Positions 9,275 through 18,829 of a DNA stretch of 64,000 nt are shown piece by piece. Location: assembly GCF_011806525.1 (NCBI RefSeq), contig NZ_JAAVKI010000007.1, positions 186,001 through 250,000 of the forward strand, written 5' to 3'. The stretch is from Thalassospira sp. HF15. Lineage in GTDB: Bacteria; Pseudomonadota; Alphaproteobacteria; Rhodospirillales; Thalassospiraceae. The position numbers and the translations under genes were made by a program. The notes below the pieces were generated by a model, which did no database searches, was not told the origin of the DNA, and saw only the letters and a program-made list of their open reading frames with translations. Position 1 is the first letter of the stretch, and each line of letters starts with the position of its first letter.

Positions 9275-9984
9275 CCGACACCAAACGTCTTGAAGGTCGT
9301 GTTGCCCTGATCACCGGCGCATCGCACGGGATCGGCTGTGCCGTTGCCAAACGCTTTGCCGCCGAAGGCGCACATGTGATTGCGGTTGGTCGCAATGTCG
9401 GCGCGCTTGAAGAACTAAGTGACGAGGTGACTGACGCTGGTGGCAAGATCACCCTGTTGCCACTTGATCTGACCATGTTTGACAAGATCGATATGCTGGG
9501 CCCGACGATCTATGAGCGTTTCGGCAAGCTTGACATCGTTGTTGGCAATGCTGGCCTTCTGGGTGAAATCGCCCCGGTCGGCCATATTGATGCACAGGTG
9601 TTCCAGAACACCTATGCCACCAATGTCACGGCAAACTTCCATCTGATCCGCACCACGGACAAGCTGTTGCAGCTGTCTGACGCCGGTCGGGCAATCTTCG
9701 TGACCTCGAACGCATCAAGCAAGGGACGCGCCTTCTGGGGCCTTTATGCGTCGACCAAGGCAGCGCTTGAAAGTCTTGTTTTGTCCTACGCGCAGGAACT
9801 CGAAGAAACCAAGGTCAAGGTCAATCTCGTCAATCCAGGCCGCATCCGCACCAAAATGCGCGCCGAAGCCTATCCCGGCGAAGATCCCGAAACCCTACCG
9901 ACCGCAGACAGCATTACCGATGTATTTGTCGATCTGGCAGAGGCGTCCTGCACCAAACATGGTGAAGTGGTCAACGCTTCCTGA
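9271..9984 (+). CDS. SDR family NAD(P)-dependent oxidoreductase
   Basis: A classical short-chain dehydrogenase of 237 residues. It has the Rossmann glycine motif TGASHGIG (about 15-22), the NAG motif (VVGNAGLLG), a catalytic Ser region (VTSNASSKG) and the YxxxK pair in GLYASTKAALESL. The substrate cannot be deduced. It overlaps purF by four bases (ATGA) and ends just before a strong bidirectional terminator, so it is the last gene of the cvpA-purF unit. Reductases in this position are often annotated as 3-oxoacyl-ACP reductase-like, but nothing here proves that. Confidence 0.9.
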   Translation: MTDTKRLEGRVALITGASHGIGCAVAKRFAAEGAHVIAVGRNVGALEELSDEVTDAGGKITLLPLDLTMFDKIDMLGPTIYERFGKLDIVVGNAGLLGEIAPVGHIDAQVFQNTYATNVTANFHLIRTTDKLLQLSDAGRAIFVTSNASSKGRAFWGLYASTKAALESLVLSYAQELEETKVKVNLVNPGRIRTKMRAEAYPGEDPETLPTADSITDVFVDLAEASCTKHGEVVNAS

Positions 9985-10015
9985 GCTTGCCCCGCGCACA
10001 GTACTTAAATTTGAA

Positions 10016-10046
10016 AAAAGGCCTTGCTGCATCAGCAAGGCCTTTT
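10016..10046. terminator. Bidirectional intrinsic terminator between convergent units
   Basis: A perfect 14-bp inverted repeat (AAAAGGCCTTGCTG and its complement) with a three-base loop, A-rich on one side and T-rich on the other. It serves the purF-SDR unit on + and the ABC importer operon on -. Confidence 0.9.
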
Positions 10047-10069
10047 GTTTGCGTTTGATTGGGTGCGAC

Positions 10070-11641
10070 CTACTCGGCCGTACTCATTCCCATACGCTGC
10101 AAGACGCGGCGCTCAACGACAACGACCAGTTGGTAGAACACAACAGCCAGGATGACGGACAAGGCAGCCACAGTCCAGATCATGCCGTAATCCATATAGC
10201 CGCGCGACTGGTTCAACAAATTGCCAAGCCCCTTACCCGTCGCAAGCCATTCAGCAATCATCACTCCCAAAAGCGCGCGCGGCACCGTCAGGCGCGTTGC
10301 CGCAAACAGATAGGGCATCGATGCCGGGATGGTGATGATGCGCAATTCCTGCCGCGCAGACGCCCCATAGGCCATGGCCAGTTCGCGGGTCGCGCGTGGC
10401 ACCATCGATATCCCCTGTGCCAAAATCACGAATGCCGGGAAGAAGGTGACCGAAATCGTCACCCAGAGTGTCAGTGACGTGCCACGACCCAACAGCAAAA
10501 CCAGCAACGGCGTCAGCGCGACCAGCGGCATGGTCTGGGTGACCAGCGCGACTGGCATGAAGGCGCGCAAGAAGCCGGGAAACAGCCGTGATGAAATCGC
10601 CAGCAAAAAGGCAAAACTCAAACCACACAACAATCCGATACCGGTGATCGGAAGCGTTTCCCAAAGGGCAGCAATCAACCGTTCCTGCGCACTTTGCGCC
10701 GCGGGTGAGAGGAACAGATATTCGACCACACCAATTGGCGTTTTTGAAATCATTGCCGGCACTTCAAGAAGCCGAATAAACGCCCACCAAAACAGGAAAG
10801 GCAACAGGACCGCCATCGCCCCGGCCAGCAGTGATGACAGAGGTGTGCTTGATCCATCCCCTGCCTTTTCGGGCACGGACATATTCATGGTGACAGCCCG
10901 GCTTGCCCCGACAAAGCGATGCGACATCACCGCAAACACCCCATAGGCCAAACCGGCAATCAGGGTGGCAACAACGCCAATTCCCCACAGCCGTTCGGGT
11001 TCCGCCCGGCCAAGCGACCCCAAAAGATACGCACCAAGTCCCCAGCGACCACCCCCACCAAATTCAGCAAGGATCGCCCCAAGCACCGCATTAGGGGCGG
11101 CAACGCGCAAGCCCGACAGGATGGATGGTAAGGCGCTTCTACACTGGACCATGCGCATGATCAGCCAGTTACCGCCGCCATAAACCCGGATCAGGTCCGC
11201 CGCCCGGCTATCGGACTGGGACAGGCCGATCACAGTTGCCGTCATGGTCACGAAGTAACAACCAAGGGCGGCCAGAACTACACGCGGCGTCAACCCCGAC
11301 AGGGTCAGCGACAGGATCGGCGCAATGGCTATGGGGGGCAGTGCAAAGATCGCAATATTCAAACCGCGAAAGACACGCAACGATACCGGGATCAAAACAA
11401 AGAATACACCGGCCACCACACCAAGCAGATTACCAATCACAAACCCAAGTCCGGAGGCCTTGAGCGTTTCCCAAACATGGAGCGGATAATCGGACCGGTC
11501 ATTCCAAAGCCCGATCAGAATTTCACTGATCCCGGGCAATGCGCCATCCGCAATCAGATCAAGTCTGCCGACGACCTCCCAGACCAGAAGCAGAATCGCA
11601 ATATTGCGCAGTTGAACGGCCCACTGTTTACTGCCCGCCAT
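10070..11641 (-). CDS. ABC transporter permease, fused double BPD domain
   Basis: A 523-residue inner-membrane protein containing two copies of the SsuC/ThiX-type permease domain. Each has about six transmembrane segments and an EAA-type loop ([15 protein letters not shown] in the first half, [17 protein letters not shown] in the second). Most such permeases are single-domain homodimers, so the fusion is notable. The start is set at 11641 ([10 protein letters not shown]), overlapping the ATPase gene by 14 bp; the longer open frame reads back through the ATPase gene. Together with the next two genes it forms an importer for a small organic molecule. Confidence 0.88.
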   Translation of the reverse strand: MAGSKQWAVQLRNIAILLLVWEVVGRLDLIADGALPGISEILIGLWNDRSDYPLHVWETLKASGLGFVIGNLLGVVAGVFFVLIPVSLRVFRGLNIAIFALPPIAIAPILSLTLSGLTPRVVLAALGCYFVTMTATVIGLSQSDSRAADLIRVYGGGNWLIMRMVQCRSALPSILSGLRVAAPNAVLGAILAEFGGGGRWGLGAYLLGSLGRAEPERLWGIGVVATLIAGLAYGVFAVMSHRFVGASRAVTMNMSVPEKAGDGSSTPLSSLLAGAMAVLLPFLFWWAFIRLLEVPAMISKTPIGVVEYLFLSPAAQSAQERLIAALWETLPITGIGLLCGLSFAFLLAISSRLFPGFLRAFMPVALVTQTMPLVALTPLLVLLLGRGTSLTLWVTISVTFFPAFVILAQGISMVPRATRELAMAYGASARQELRIITIPASMPYLFAATRLTVPRALLGVMIAEWLATGKGLGNLLNQSRGYMDYGMIWTVAALSVILAVVFYQLVVVVERRVLQRMGMSTAE

Positions 11642-12398
11642 GTAGCACCTCGGCAACCTTGTCGCACAGGGCATGAAAGGCCGGATCGGAAAACAGCTCG
11701 GGTTTGCGCGGGCGTTCGAACGGCACATCAATCATCACCGAAAGACGCCCCGGATTGGCCGACATCACCGCAATCCGATCCGCAAGGAAGACGGCTTCGT
11801 CAATGCCATGGGTGACGAGAAATGCGGTCGCCTGACTTTCCTGCCAGATGCGTTGCAATTCCAGATTCATCTGACGCCGCAAGATTTGATCAAGTGCGCC
11901 AAAGGGTTCATCCATGAACAGCACGCGCGGACGGGTGACCAGCGCACGGGCAATTGCCACACGCTGGCGCATGCCGCCAGAAAGCTCGCCCGGCAAAGCA
12001 TTTTCATAACCCTTCAGCCCAACCAGCTCGATCAAATGTTGAACATCCGGGGCAAAATCGCGGACATTCTTTTTGAGGACTTCTAGGGGCACTTCGACAT
12101 TCTGGCGCACCGAACGCCAGGGCAGAAGTGCCGCATCCTGAAAGGCAACACCGGTAAGACCGGCCCGCGTCGCATCCTTTGGTTCGCGATCCTCGATCAA
12201 CACCGCGCCCTTGTCTGCATCCTCAAGACCCAGCGCAATCCGCATGGCCGTGGACTTACCACAGCCCGACGGACCAATGATCGCGGTAAACGACCCCGAA
12301 GGACAGCTCAGGGACATGTCCCTGAGCGCCTCGATGGTTTTTCCGCGCCCGCTAAAGGTCTTGCAGACACCGTGGAATGTGATCCCGCCCGCGGGCAT
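11628..12398 (-). CDS. ABC transporter ATP-binding protein (SsuB/TauB/ThiZ-like)
   Basis: A 256-residue ATPase subunit with Walker [11 protein letters not shown]-loop [16 protein letters not shown], signature LSGGMRQR, Walker [13 protein letters not shown] and switch H in LVTHGIDEA. These are typical of the nitrate/taurine/HMP-precursor importer group. The ATG at 12398 is preceded by AGGAG with seven-base spacing, placed across the stop of the substrate-binding gene, so the operon is tightly coupled. An upstream in-frame extension lacks a good ribosome-binding site. Confidence 0.92.
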   Translation of the reverse strand: MPAGGITFHGVCKTFSGRGKTIEALRDMSLSCPSGSFTAIIGPSGCGKSTAMRIALGLEDADKGAVLIEDREPKDATRAGLTGVAFQDAALLPWRSVRQNVEVPLEVLKKNVRDFAPDVQHLIELVGLKGYENALPGELSGGMRQRVAIARALVTRPRVLFMDEPFGALDQILRRQMNLELQRIWQESQATAFLVTHGIDEAVFLADRIAVMSANPGRLSVMIDVPFERPRKPELFSDPAFHALCDKVAEVLHGGQ

Positions 12399-12399
12399 C

Positions 12400-13380
12400 C
12401 TAGATCTCCTCAAGCAGCGTGGTATCGAACATGTCGCGGCTGCCATTGATGCCAATTTGGCCAAGGGCAGTCAGGCAGGCTTCGATGTCGTCCTCAGCCA
12501 GTGAGAAGATGCCATTCGGGCTTTCAACGAGCGGCTGCTGCGCCTTGTTGAAATAGATTTCGTTTTCGATGGTCCGGCCCGTTCCCTTGAACCAGCTATC
12601 GGCCCATTTTGGCGGCCAAACGGTCGGATCAACAAAGTTTTCTTCCCAGCCGCGACGTGATGCACGTAACCAGCCAACCAGTTCCTTACGCTTGGTTTTA
12701 AGCGTTTCTTCGGTCACGACGACTGTATCGTTAAAGATGGTAAAGCCGAAATCATAAAGCAGGAACGAAGTTGCCTCTGCCCCCTGCTGTGAAATCGTGA
12801 ACGGGACGTTGGTGGTGAAGTCAAGGCTGGCGTCAATTTCACCCTTGATCAACGGGGTCGGATCATACGCATACGGAACAATGTTAACATCGGCCTTGTC
12901 GATACCGTTCAACTTCAACATCGCTTCGACCGAAATGACATTGACCGGCGGCACCGCAAGGGTCTTGCCGACCAGATCTTCGGGTTTGTTGATCGGGTTG
13001 GATTTCAACGAAACGATGCCGATCGGGTTTTTCTGATACTGGGTACCGATGATTTTGAACGGGGCGCCCTGCTCGGAAATCGCCTTGATGGTGGTATCTG
13101 GCGTGGTCAGGGTCAAATCGGCACGTCCGGTGATGATCGTGCTTTCGGGAATGACATCAGGCCCCCCCGACGCATAGCTCAGATCAAGGCCTTCTTCGGC
13201 GTAATAGCCCTTGTCGATGCCCAGAAAGTAGCCGGCGAATTCGGCGTCATTGATCCAGGATGCCTGCATCGCAAACGGTGATGCGGCCATTGCGCGGAAC
13301 GATCCGAACGGCATGACGGATGCAGCAGCACCTGCGGCAGCGGCGCCAAGGAAACGGCGACGGCTCAGTTTCATATCCAT
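12400..13380 (-). CDS. NMT1/THI5-like ABC substrate-binding protein with Tat signal
   Basis: A 326-residue periplasmic binding protein. The N-terminus has a twin-arginine motif [12 protein letters not shown] followed by a hydrophobic stretch and a cleavage site near residue 32, so export is probably by the Tat pathway. The mature part begins [26 protein letters not shown], typical of the NMT1/THI5 superfamily that binds pyrimidine precursors, sulfonates, riboflavin-like compounds and others. The ligand is not identifiable by eye. It is the first gene of the importer operon and lies 52 bp downstream of the cyclo-ligase-like gene. Confidence 0.9.
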   Translation of the reverse strand: MDMKLSRRRFLGAAAAGAAASVMPFGSFRAMAASPFAMQASWINDAEFAGYFLGIDKGYYAEEGLDLSYASGGPDVIPESTIITGRADLTLTTPDTTIKAISEQGAPFKIIGTQYQKNPIGIVSLKSNPINKPEDLVGKTLAVPPVNVISVEAMLKLNGIDKADVNIVPYAYDPTPLIKGEIDASLDFTTNVPFTISQQGAEATSFLLYDFGFTIFNDTVVVTEETLKTKRKELVGWLRASRRGWEENFVDPTVWPPKWADSWFKGTGRTIENEIYFNKAQQPLVESPNGIFSLAEDDIEACLTALGQIGINGSRDMFDTTLLEEI

Positions 13381-13432
13381 AACTTAATCTCCCTGATGAG
13401 TTTCGGTGGTCGGACTTGCGCGTTTTTTGCGC

Positions 13433-14170
13433 TTATGCCAGCCCCTGAATACGTTGAAGTTCCTGAAGCGGAGGCGTTTCCTCTATTTGTTTTGGGTCCA
13501 GAAGCGGCCATTTCACACCGCTTGGACGTTTTGCCCGGCGCCCGACATCAAGCACGCGGGTGGGTGTCATGATCTGATCGACAAGAATGTCGGTTTCAGA
13601 TGGCTGAAGCATTTCTTCGACCACCTGAACATCGTGGACAACGGCCACGACCGGGGTGGTTTCATCGACCAGACCAAGATCGGTGAACATGCCCCATTCA
13701 AGGTCAAAGAACCCATGGCCCTTGCCAAAGCGCACTCCGTTCATCGACACCGCCGACGCACCGGTAACCATGTAGTCAAAGCGCCCGCGTTTGGCGATTT
13801 CTTCAAGCGTGATCGGACGCCCGAAATGCTCCATGCCATCAAGCCACGATGCGTAAAGTGCGGCCCCGTCAGGCACCATCGACGGTTCAAGAAGCAGGAA
13901 CCCGCGATAGATGCCATAAGTCGACATGACAAAGGTTTTGCCATCCTCGATCATGCGACGACGAAGATCAGCAAGGCAGTTATCCGGGGTGATGAAGGCA
14001 AATTCCGATTTCTGATAAGCTTCGGTTTCAACGATCTTGTCGACCGCCTGCTCGGAACCGTCAAAGTCCGGAATGACTTCAGCAAAGTTCAAATGAAAAC
14101 GTGTATCGGGCTTCGCCACGTCATGAAGCTTTGACCAAATTCGTTCCCGAACCACCTTGGAGGTTGACAT
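13433..14170 (-). CDS. 5-formyltetrahydrofolate cyclo-ligase family protein
   Basis: A 245-residue protein of the MTHFS superfamily, which in the canonical enzyme converts 5-formyl-THF to 5,10-methenyl-THF with ATP. The C-terminal half has GVRFGKGHGFFDLEW, corresponding to the G-x-G-x-G-Y-Y-D nucleotide/folate loop. The N-terminal LADLRRRM region fits a substrate-binding helix. It is longer than the housekeeping enzyme (about 190 residues) and diverges at the N-terminus. It heads the operon with the THI5-like importer and is divergent from an RpiR regulator, so it probably acts on the imported compound rather than in general folate salvage. Confidence 0.75.
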   Translation of the reverse strand: MSTSKVVRERIWSKLHDVAKPDTRFHLNFAEVIPDFDGSEQAVDKIVETEAYQKSEFAFITPDNCLADLRRRMIEDGKTFVMSTYGIYRGFLLLEPSMVPDGAALYASWLDGMEHFGRPITLEEIAKRGRFDYMVTGASAVSMNGVRFGKGHGFFDLEWGMFTDLGLVDETTPVVAVVHDVQVVEEMLQPSETDILVDQIMTPTRVLDVGRRAKRPSGVKWPLLDPKQIEETPPLQELQRIQGLA

Positions 14171-14283
14171 GATGCAATCCTGCGTCGTTTCATAATTATG
14201 CGTTTCACTGTTTCAAAATTACGAAACAACTGTTTCATTCGTCAAGGTATTTCTTGATACACCTCTAGGTACAAGGGTCGAAA
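14171..14283. promoter_or_regulatory. Divergent regulatory region with four GTTTCA repeats (candidate RpiR operator)
   Basis: GTTTCA occurs at 14187, 14202, 14210 and 14232 on the + strand. The third copy forms an inverted repeat TGTTTC-N8-GAAACA at 14209-14228. RpiR/MurR regulators bind inverted repeats of this sort. The position between the regulator gene and the importer operon suggests autoregulation and control of the transporter; this is inferred, not shown. Confidence 0.6.
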
Positions 14284-15132
14284 ATGGCCTCTCGACTGAT
14301 CTTACGCATCCAGGAAAAACAGGCCCGCCTGACAAGCGGCGAAAAGAAAATAGCGAAAACTATCCTTGAAAATCAGGATATTATCGAAACCCACACGGCG
14401 ACCGAGATCGCCAACCTGTCCGGCGTTTCAAAGGCCACAGCCGCGCGATTTTTTCGTTCTCTTGGTTATGCCGATTTTGAGGAAGTCCGCCTTCAGGCCC
14501 GTGAAGAACGCAATCAGAAACAGCCCTATCGCCAGACCGTCGTTTCAGACAGTGCTGTTTCACTGGGTCGTTCCATTGGTGATCATCTGGAACTGGAACT
14601 GCAAAACCTGACCCGCAGTTTCGAGGAACTCAGTTCCTATAAGCTGATGGAAACAATAGATATTGTTTCATCAGCCCCCAGCGTCTGGTTTCTTGGTTTC
14701 GGGGCAGAGGACGGTGTGGCACGCACCGGTCGGGCGATGTTTTCACGCCTGCGACATGGCGTTCATTACATTTCGGGAATCGGGCAAGACTGGTCAAGCG
14801 ATCTGGCCATGGTCGGCCCGCGCGACGCCCTGATTTTACTTACGCTCGACACGCGACCCAAGGTGATGCGCCCGATCATCAATTATGCCCGCACATCGCG
14901 CATGCGCGTCGTCACCCTGACCGATCACAGCTATGAACGACAGGCCGCACGTTTTTCCGACGTGGTACTGCCCTGTCATGTTGCAAGCTACGGGCTGCTG
15001 CCAACACACGCGACACTGCTCTCCATGTTGCGCCTGATGGGCATTGCCTATGCCGGGAAGAATCCAGAGTCGGTCAAACAGCGCGCCGATACGCTAGATG
15101 CCATTGTCGAAGAACTCGACATCATGGAATAG
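14284..15132 (+). CDS. MurR/RpiR family transcriptional regulator
   Basis: A 282-residue regulator. The N-terminal HTH_6 domain (residues about 1-80) includes THTATEIANLSGVSKATAARFFRSLGY as recognition region. The C-terminal SIS domain (about 125-260) normally binds a phosphorylated sugar or similar effector. It is transcribed divergently from the cyclo-ligase/THI5-type importer operon, with GTTTCA repeats between them, so that operon is its probable target. Confidence 0.93.
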   Translation: MASRLILRIQEKQARLTSGEKKIAKTILENQDIIETHTATEIANLSGVSKATAARFFRSLGYADFEEVRLQAREERNQKQPYRQTVVSDSAVSLGRSIGDHLELELQNLTRSFEELSSYKLMETIDIVSSAPSVWFLGFGAEDGVARTGRAMFSRLRHGVHYISGIGQDWSSDLAMVGPRDALILLTLDTRPKVMRPIINYARTSRMRVVTLTDHSYERQAARFSDVVLPCHVASYGLLPTHATLLSMLRLMGIAYAGKNPESVKQRADTLDAIVEELDIME

Positions 15133-15251
15133 GACACGCGAAATATTGCCGTTTTGCCTTGGCAATCAATTGATTGCCAAACAGCCCACGGCACCGTTAC
15201 CATGCCCGCAAGAGGCCGATAACGAGATTGCAAAACGCAGAGGGACCCACG

Positions 15252-15692
15252 ATGCGACAGACCTTCCGACAGCCCAAATCCGTCGCACTGATCACTGCAG
15301 CCATCCTTGGCACGCTTGGCTTTCTAAGCAGCCCGGCACAAGCCGAAATGGATGCCGAGCGTGGCAAAACCCTGTTTGCCGAGCGTGGCTGCGTAATCTG
15401 TCACTCGGTCAACAATGTTGGCAGCGACGTCGCGACGAGCCTTGATGCCTCAAACATGAATATCGCGCGCGAACCATTTGAATTCTTCGCCCGCATGTGG
15501 CGCGGCGCGCCAAAGATGCTCGCACTCCAAAACGCAGACCTTGGTTATCAGATCGATTTTTCAGGTCAGGACATCGCCGACATTTTTGCCTTTGTCCAGA
15601 ACCGCGAAATTCAGGAAGGCTTCACCGAAGACGACCTTCCCGACCATATCAAGGAAATCATTGATAACGGTCCCTCTGCCGCATTTGAATAG
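15252..15692 (+). CDS. Small c-type cytochrome
   Basis: A 146-residue secreted protein. Residues 1-34 form a Sec signal peptide ending near AQA. One haem-binding CVICH motif sits about 20 residues into the mature protein; the distal Met may be M in KMLAL or another downstream Met. The FAFVQNREIQEGFTEDDLPDHI tail is helical. The protein is a periplasmic monohaem electron carrier with unknown partner. The ATG at 15252 follows AGAGGGA; a longer in-frame reading from 15174 has no comparable ribosome-binding site and would mask the signal peptide. Confidence 0.88.
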   Translation: MRQTFRQPKSVALITAAILGTLGFLSSPAQAEMDAERGKTLFAERGCVICHSVNNVGSDVATSLDASNMNIAREPFEFFARMWRGAPKMLALQNADLGYQIDFSGQDIADIFAFVQNREIQEGFTEDDLPDHIKEIIDNGPSAAFE

Positions 15693-15719
15693 ACGCGTCC
15701 GACACAATACCAACACGAA

Positions 15720-15750
15720 AAAGCCGCCCTCGTTTCCGACGGGCGGCTTT
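15720..15750. terminator. Bidirectional terminator between cytochrome c gene and der
   Basis: A 10-bp inverted repeat AAAGCCGCCC / GGGCGGCTTT with an 11-base loop, A-rich before and T-rich after, centred between convergent genes. Confidence 0.88.
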
Positions 15751-15774
15751 CTTGTGTTTGGCAACAAGTCGAAA

Positions 15775-17310
15775 CTAGCGTTTCTTTTTCTTGTTGGCAT
15801 AGGGGTTGTCACTGCTGCGCAAATAGATGCGGATCGGAACGCCCGGCATATCGAAATCCTCGCGCAGGCCGTTGATCAGATAGCGCGTATAGCTTTCGGG
15901 CAGTTCAGCCGCCTTGGAGCAGTTGATAAAGAAGCTTGGCGGACGCGATTTTGCCTGGGTCATATAGCGCAGGCGAATACGGCGCCCGGAAATGACCGGC
16001 GGCAGATGGCGCTCGGTGGTTGCTTCGAGCCAGCGGTTCAGTTGGGATGTCGGGATGCGGCGGCTCCAGATATCGTGGATATCAAGAACAGTCGGCATCA
16101 AACGGTCGGTGCCGCGCCCCGTAAGCGCCGAGAATGTCAGGACCGGGATCCCCTTGGCCTGGGCAAAGGACGTATCAAGCTTGTCACGCAGGTCTTGCAT
16201 GACGCCCTTCTTGTCGATGACCGCATCCCACTTGTTGACCGCAATGATCAGTGCACGACCTTCTTCAAGCACCATACGCGCAATCGTCAGGTCCTGCTTA
16301 TCAAGCGTATTGGTCGCATCAAGCATCAGAACCACGACCTGCGCATAGCGGATCACGCGCAGCGTATCTGCAACCGAAAGTCTTTCAACGCGATCATCAA
16401 TCTTCTTCTTGCGGCGCATACCGGCGGTATCGACCAGACGGATCGGACGTCCTTCGTAGGACCAGTCGACCGCAATCGAATCACGGGTCAAACCGGCCTG
16501 CGGGCCGGTCATCACGCGGTTCTCACCCAGAAGCTGATTCAGAAGGGTTGATTTACCGGCATTCGGACGGCCGACAATCGCCAACTGGATTTTCGAATTG
16601 TCCCGTGAACCTTCGACAATCAGTTCGCCATTTTCGTCTTCATCGTCTTCGCTGAATTCAATTTCATAGGACGGGAAGACTTCGCCTTCATCCTCGGCAA
16701 AACCGTCTTCATCGTCGAAATCGTCACCTGCAAGGGTATCGGCACGGGCATCTTCCAGGGCGTCCTGCGCGGCCTCGCGGGCATGCTGCTGGGCAACACG
16801 TTCGCGGTCTTTCCATTCCTTCCAGTGCGGCTCAAGCATGTCATAAAGCAGTTCGATGCCAAGACCATGCTCGGCCGAGATCGGCGCGACATCGCCAAGA
16901 CCAAGGCCGTATGCTTCATAAAGCCCCGGGTCCTGATCACGGCCTTCATGCTTGTTGGCAATGACATAGACCGGCTTGTGGCGCTTGCGCAGCCAATCGG
17001 CAAAGTGGTTATCAAGCGGCGTCAAACCGGCACGGGCATCAATCAGGAACAGCGCAACATCGCATTCCTCGAACGCCATTTCACTTTGCTGGCGCATCAT
17101 GCCTTCAACGGAATTATCAAACGCTTCTTCCAGACCGGCGGTGTCGATGATGTCAAATGACATATCGCCAAGGCGCGCCTTGCCGTAACGGCGGTCACGG
17201 GTCACACCGGGCTGATCGTCCACAAGCGCCAGCTTTTTGCCGACCAGACGGTTAAACAGGGTCGACTTCCCGACATTGGGGCGACCGATAATGGCAACTT
17301 TCAGCGACAT
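15775..17310 (-). CDS. der: Ribosome-assembly GTPase Der (EngA)
   Basis: An essential GTPase that acts in 50S subunit maturation, with two tandem G domains. The first has G1 GRPNVGKST (8-16) and G3 DTAGLEE. The second has GRPNAGKST (about 245), DTAGMRRKKK and NKWD (about 361-364). A KH-like domain occupies the last 80 residues. An acidic insert of roughly 60 residues (Glu/Asp-rich, about 175-235) separates the two G domains, longer than in E. coli. Length 511 residues. It lies downstream of bamB on the same strand, a common pairing. Confidence 0.96.
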   Translation of the reverse strand: MSLKVAIIGRPNVGKSTLFNRLVGKKLALVDDQPGVTRDRRYGKARLGDMSFDIIDTAGLEEAFDNSVEGMMRQQSEMAFEECDVALFLIDARAGLTPLDNHFADWLRKRHKPVYVIANKHEGRDQDPGLYEAYGLGLGDVAPISAEHGLGIELLYDMLEPHWKEWKDRERVAQQHAREAAQDALEDARADTLAGDDFDDEDGFAEDEGEVFPSYEIEFSEDDEDENGELIVEGSRDNSKIQLAIVGRPNAGKSTLLNQLLGENRVMTGPQAGLTRDSIAVDWSYEGRPIRLVDTAGMRRKKKIDDRVERLSVADTLRVIRYAQVVVLMLDATNTLDKQDLTIARMVLEEGRALIIAVNKWDAVIDKKGVMQDLRDKLDTSFAQAKGIPVLTFSALTGRGTDRLMPTVLDIHDIWSRRIPTSQLNRWLEATTERHLPPVISGRRIRLRYMTQAKSRPPSFFINCSKAAELPESYTRYLINGLREDFDMPGVPIRIYLRSSDNPYANKKKKR

Positions 17311-17343
17311 CTGATTTTCAGACTCTCGTTATAAAAGGCGTTA

Positions 17344-17373
17344 TGCGCCGCGGGCATATCGGCCCACGGCGCA
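17344..17373 (-). terminator. Probable terminator or attenuator between bamB and der
   Basis: Minus-strand hairpin: TGCGCCG pairs with CGGCGCA and GGG with CCC across one mismatch, followed by AACGCCTTTTAT. A smaller GCAAGG/CCTTGC hairpin lies just before it at 17386-17400. It may reduce read-through from bamB into der. Confidence 0.45.
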
Positions 17374-17425
17374 TCGCAAAAACCTGCAAGGAAACCTTGC
17401 GAAAACTGTATTCGTTCCTGACCGA

Positions 17426-18760
17426 TCAGCGATATGCGATTAGATCGGCATCCGCAGTCAGGAAGTAAAGGCTGTCACCGGCCACAGATGGCGGCAAAGT
17501 GATCGGGCCGGATACTTCATCCTGACCGAGGATCTCACCGCTATAAGGGGAAACAGTCATTACTTCGCCCTGCTCGTTACCAACGATCAACCTGTCACCG
17601 GCCAGAACCGGCCCTGTCCAGACGATCGGGCCTTCCTGATCCTCGGGATCGGTAAAACGAGGCAGAACGGACACCCATTTAACCTGTCCTGTCTTTCGAC
17701 GCAAGGCAATCAGGTCATTTGTATTGGTTAGCAGGTATACATAATCGCCCGCCACCCAAGGCGACTGGATCCCGCCCGCCTCAAGTTCCCAGACGCGGAA
17801 CCCGGTACGCAGGTCAATCGCGGTCGTCAGGCCGGAGTTACTCGTCGCAATCACCAGATCATTATCAATCACCGGCAGACCGCGAATATCCGCAATCGCC
17901 GACACCGCATCGGTCCGCCCGGCAGCCGCCAGCGCATCGGACCAGATCACCTGACCGTTTTCGACACGAAGGGCATAAAGCTCCCCGGTTGAATAGGCAG
18001 AAATGACAACACCCTGATCAACAGCCGGGCTGGCACCACCGATAAAGGATGCGCCCTCAGCCGCGCCACGATGGTTCCACAGCGTCTCACCGGTGCGTGC
18101 ATTCAGCGCCACTGTCTGGTTATCAATGGTGATAGCAAAGACACGGCCACCCCGCACGGTTGGCGCGGATCGCATCGGTGCACTGACCTGTTGGCGCCAC
18201 AGCACCGTCGCACTTGGCGCATCAATGGCAACGATTTCGGCAAAGCCCGTCGTGGCATAGATGACACCGGCTTCATACGCCAGACCACCGCCCAGAAGGG
18301 TACTGTCTTCTTCGTCTTCCGGGGCGAGTTCAAGCGACCAGATGCGCTTGCCCGATGACGCAGCATAAGCGCGCACCTCGGCACTGGCATCAATGGTAAA
18401 GATCACACCGCGTGCAACAATCGCCTGATTGAGCAAAAGGTTGTCATCCATCGACCCGTCGCCGATATCAATCGACCAGTCCTGTTCAAGAACGTCGTTA
18501 TCAAGGGCAACGTGATGGAGCGCATGGCTCGGATAGCCGCCATTCTGCGGCCAGTCGACCATCGGCTCAGGTTCGGGCAAAATCACACGCTGGTCGCTAA
18601 GTTCAACATCGGGCTGAACCGTGCTTTGCAGGGCAAGGACGGAAATACGCTCCCCCGGGAGTGGCGGGTCCTCTGCTTCGCCAAGCCAGCTTGAACACCC
18701 TGCCAAAAGGCCTGTCAGGCCCATTACGCAAAGAAGTGACTTAATACCGCGTGTGGTCAA
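17426..18760 (-). CDS. bamB: Outer membrane assembly lipoprotein BamB
   Basis: A 444-residue lipoprotein. The signal peptide ends in the lipobox LLAGC, giving a lipidated Cys at about residue 22. The rest is a PQQ-type eight-bladed beta-propeller with recurring blade motifs such as GETLWNHRG, TATVLWRQQV-like and GQVKWVSVL. BamB supports BamA in inserting outer-membrane proteins. The neighbours, a YfgM-like gene upstream and der downstream, match the conserved yfgM-bamB-der order of proteobacteria, which strengthens the call. Confidence 0.93.
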   Translation of the reverse strand: MTTRGIKSLLCVMGLTGLLAGCSSWLGEAEDPPLPGERISVLALQSTVQPDVELSDQRVILPEPEPMVDWPQNGGYPSHALHHVALDNDVLEQDWSIDIGDGSMDDNLLLNQAIVARGVIFTIDASAEVRAYAASSGKRIWSLELAPEDEEDSTLLGGGLAYEAGVIYATTGFAEIVAIDAPSATVLWRQQVSAPMRSAPTVRGGRVFAITIDNQTVALNARTGETLWNHRGAAEGASFIGGASPAVDQGVVISAYSTGELYALRVENGQVIWSDALAAAGRTDAVSAIADIRGLPVIDNDLVIATSNSGLTTAIDLRTGFRVWELEAGGIQSPWVAGDYVYLLTNTNDLIALRRKTGQVKWVSVLPRFTDPEDQEGPIVWTGPVLAGDRLIVGNEQGEVMTVSPYSGEILGQDEVSGPITLPPSVAGDSLYFLTADADLIAYR

Positions 18761-18829
18761 AACCGTTTCCCCTGAAAGAACTCACGTCATATGGAACGCT
18801 TAACGCGTTCCAGTGCTGCCCGGGTGATG

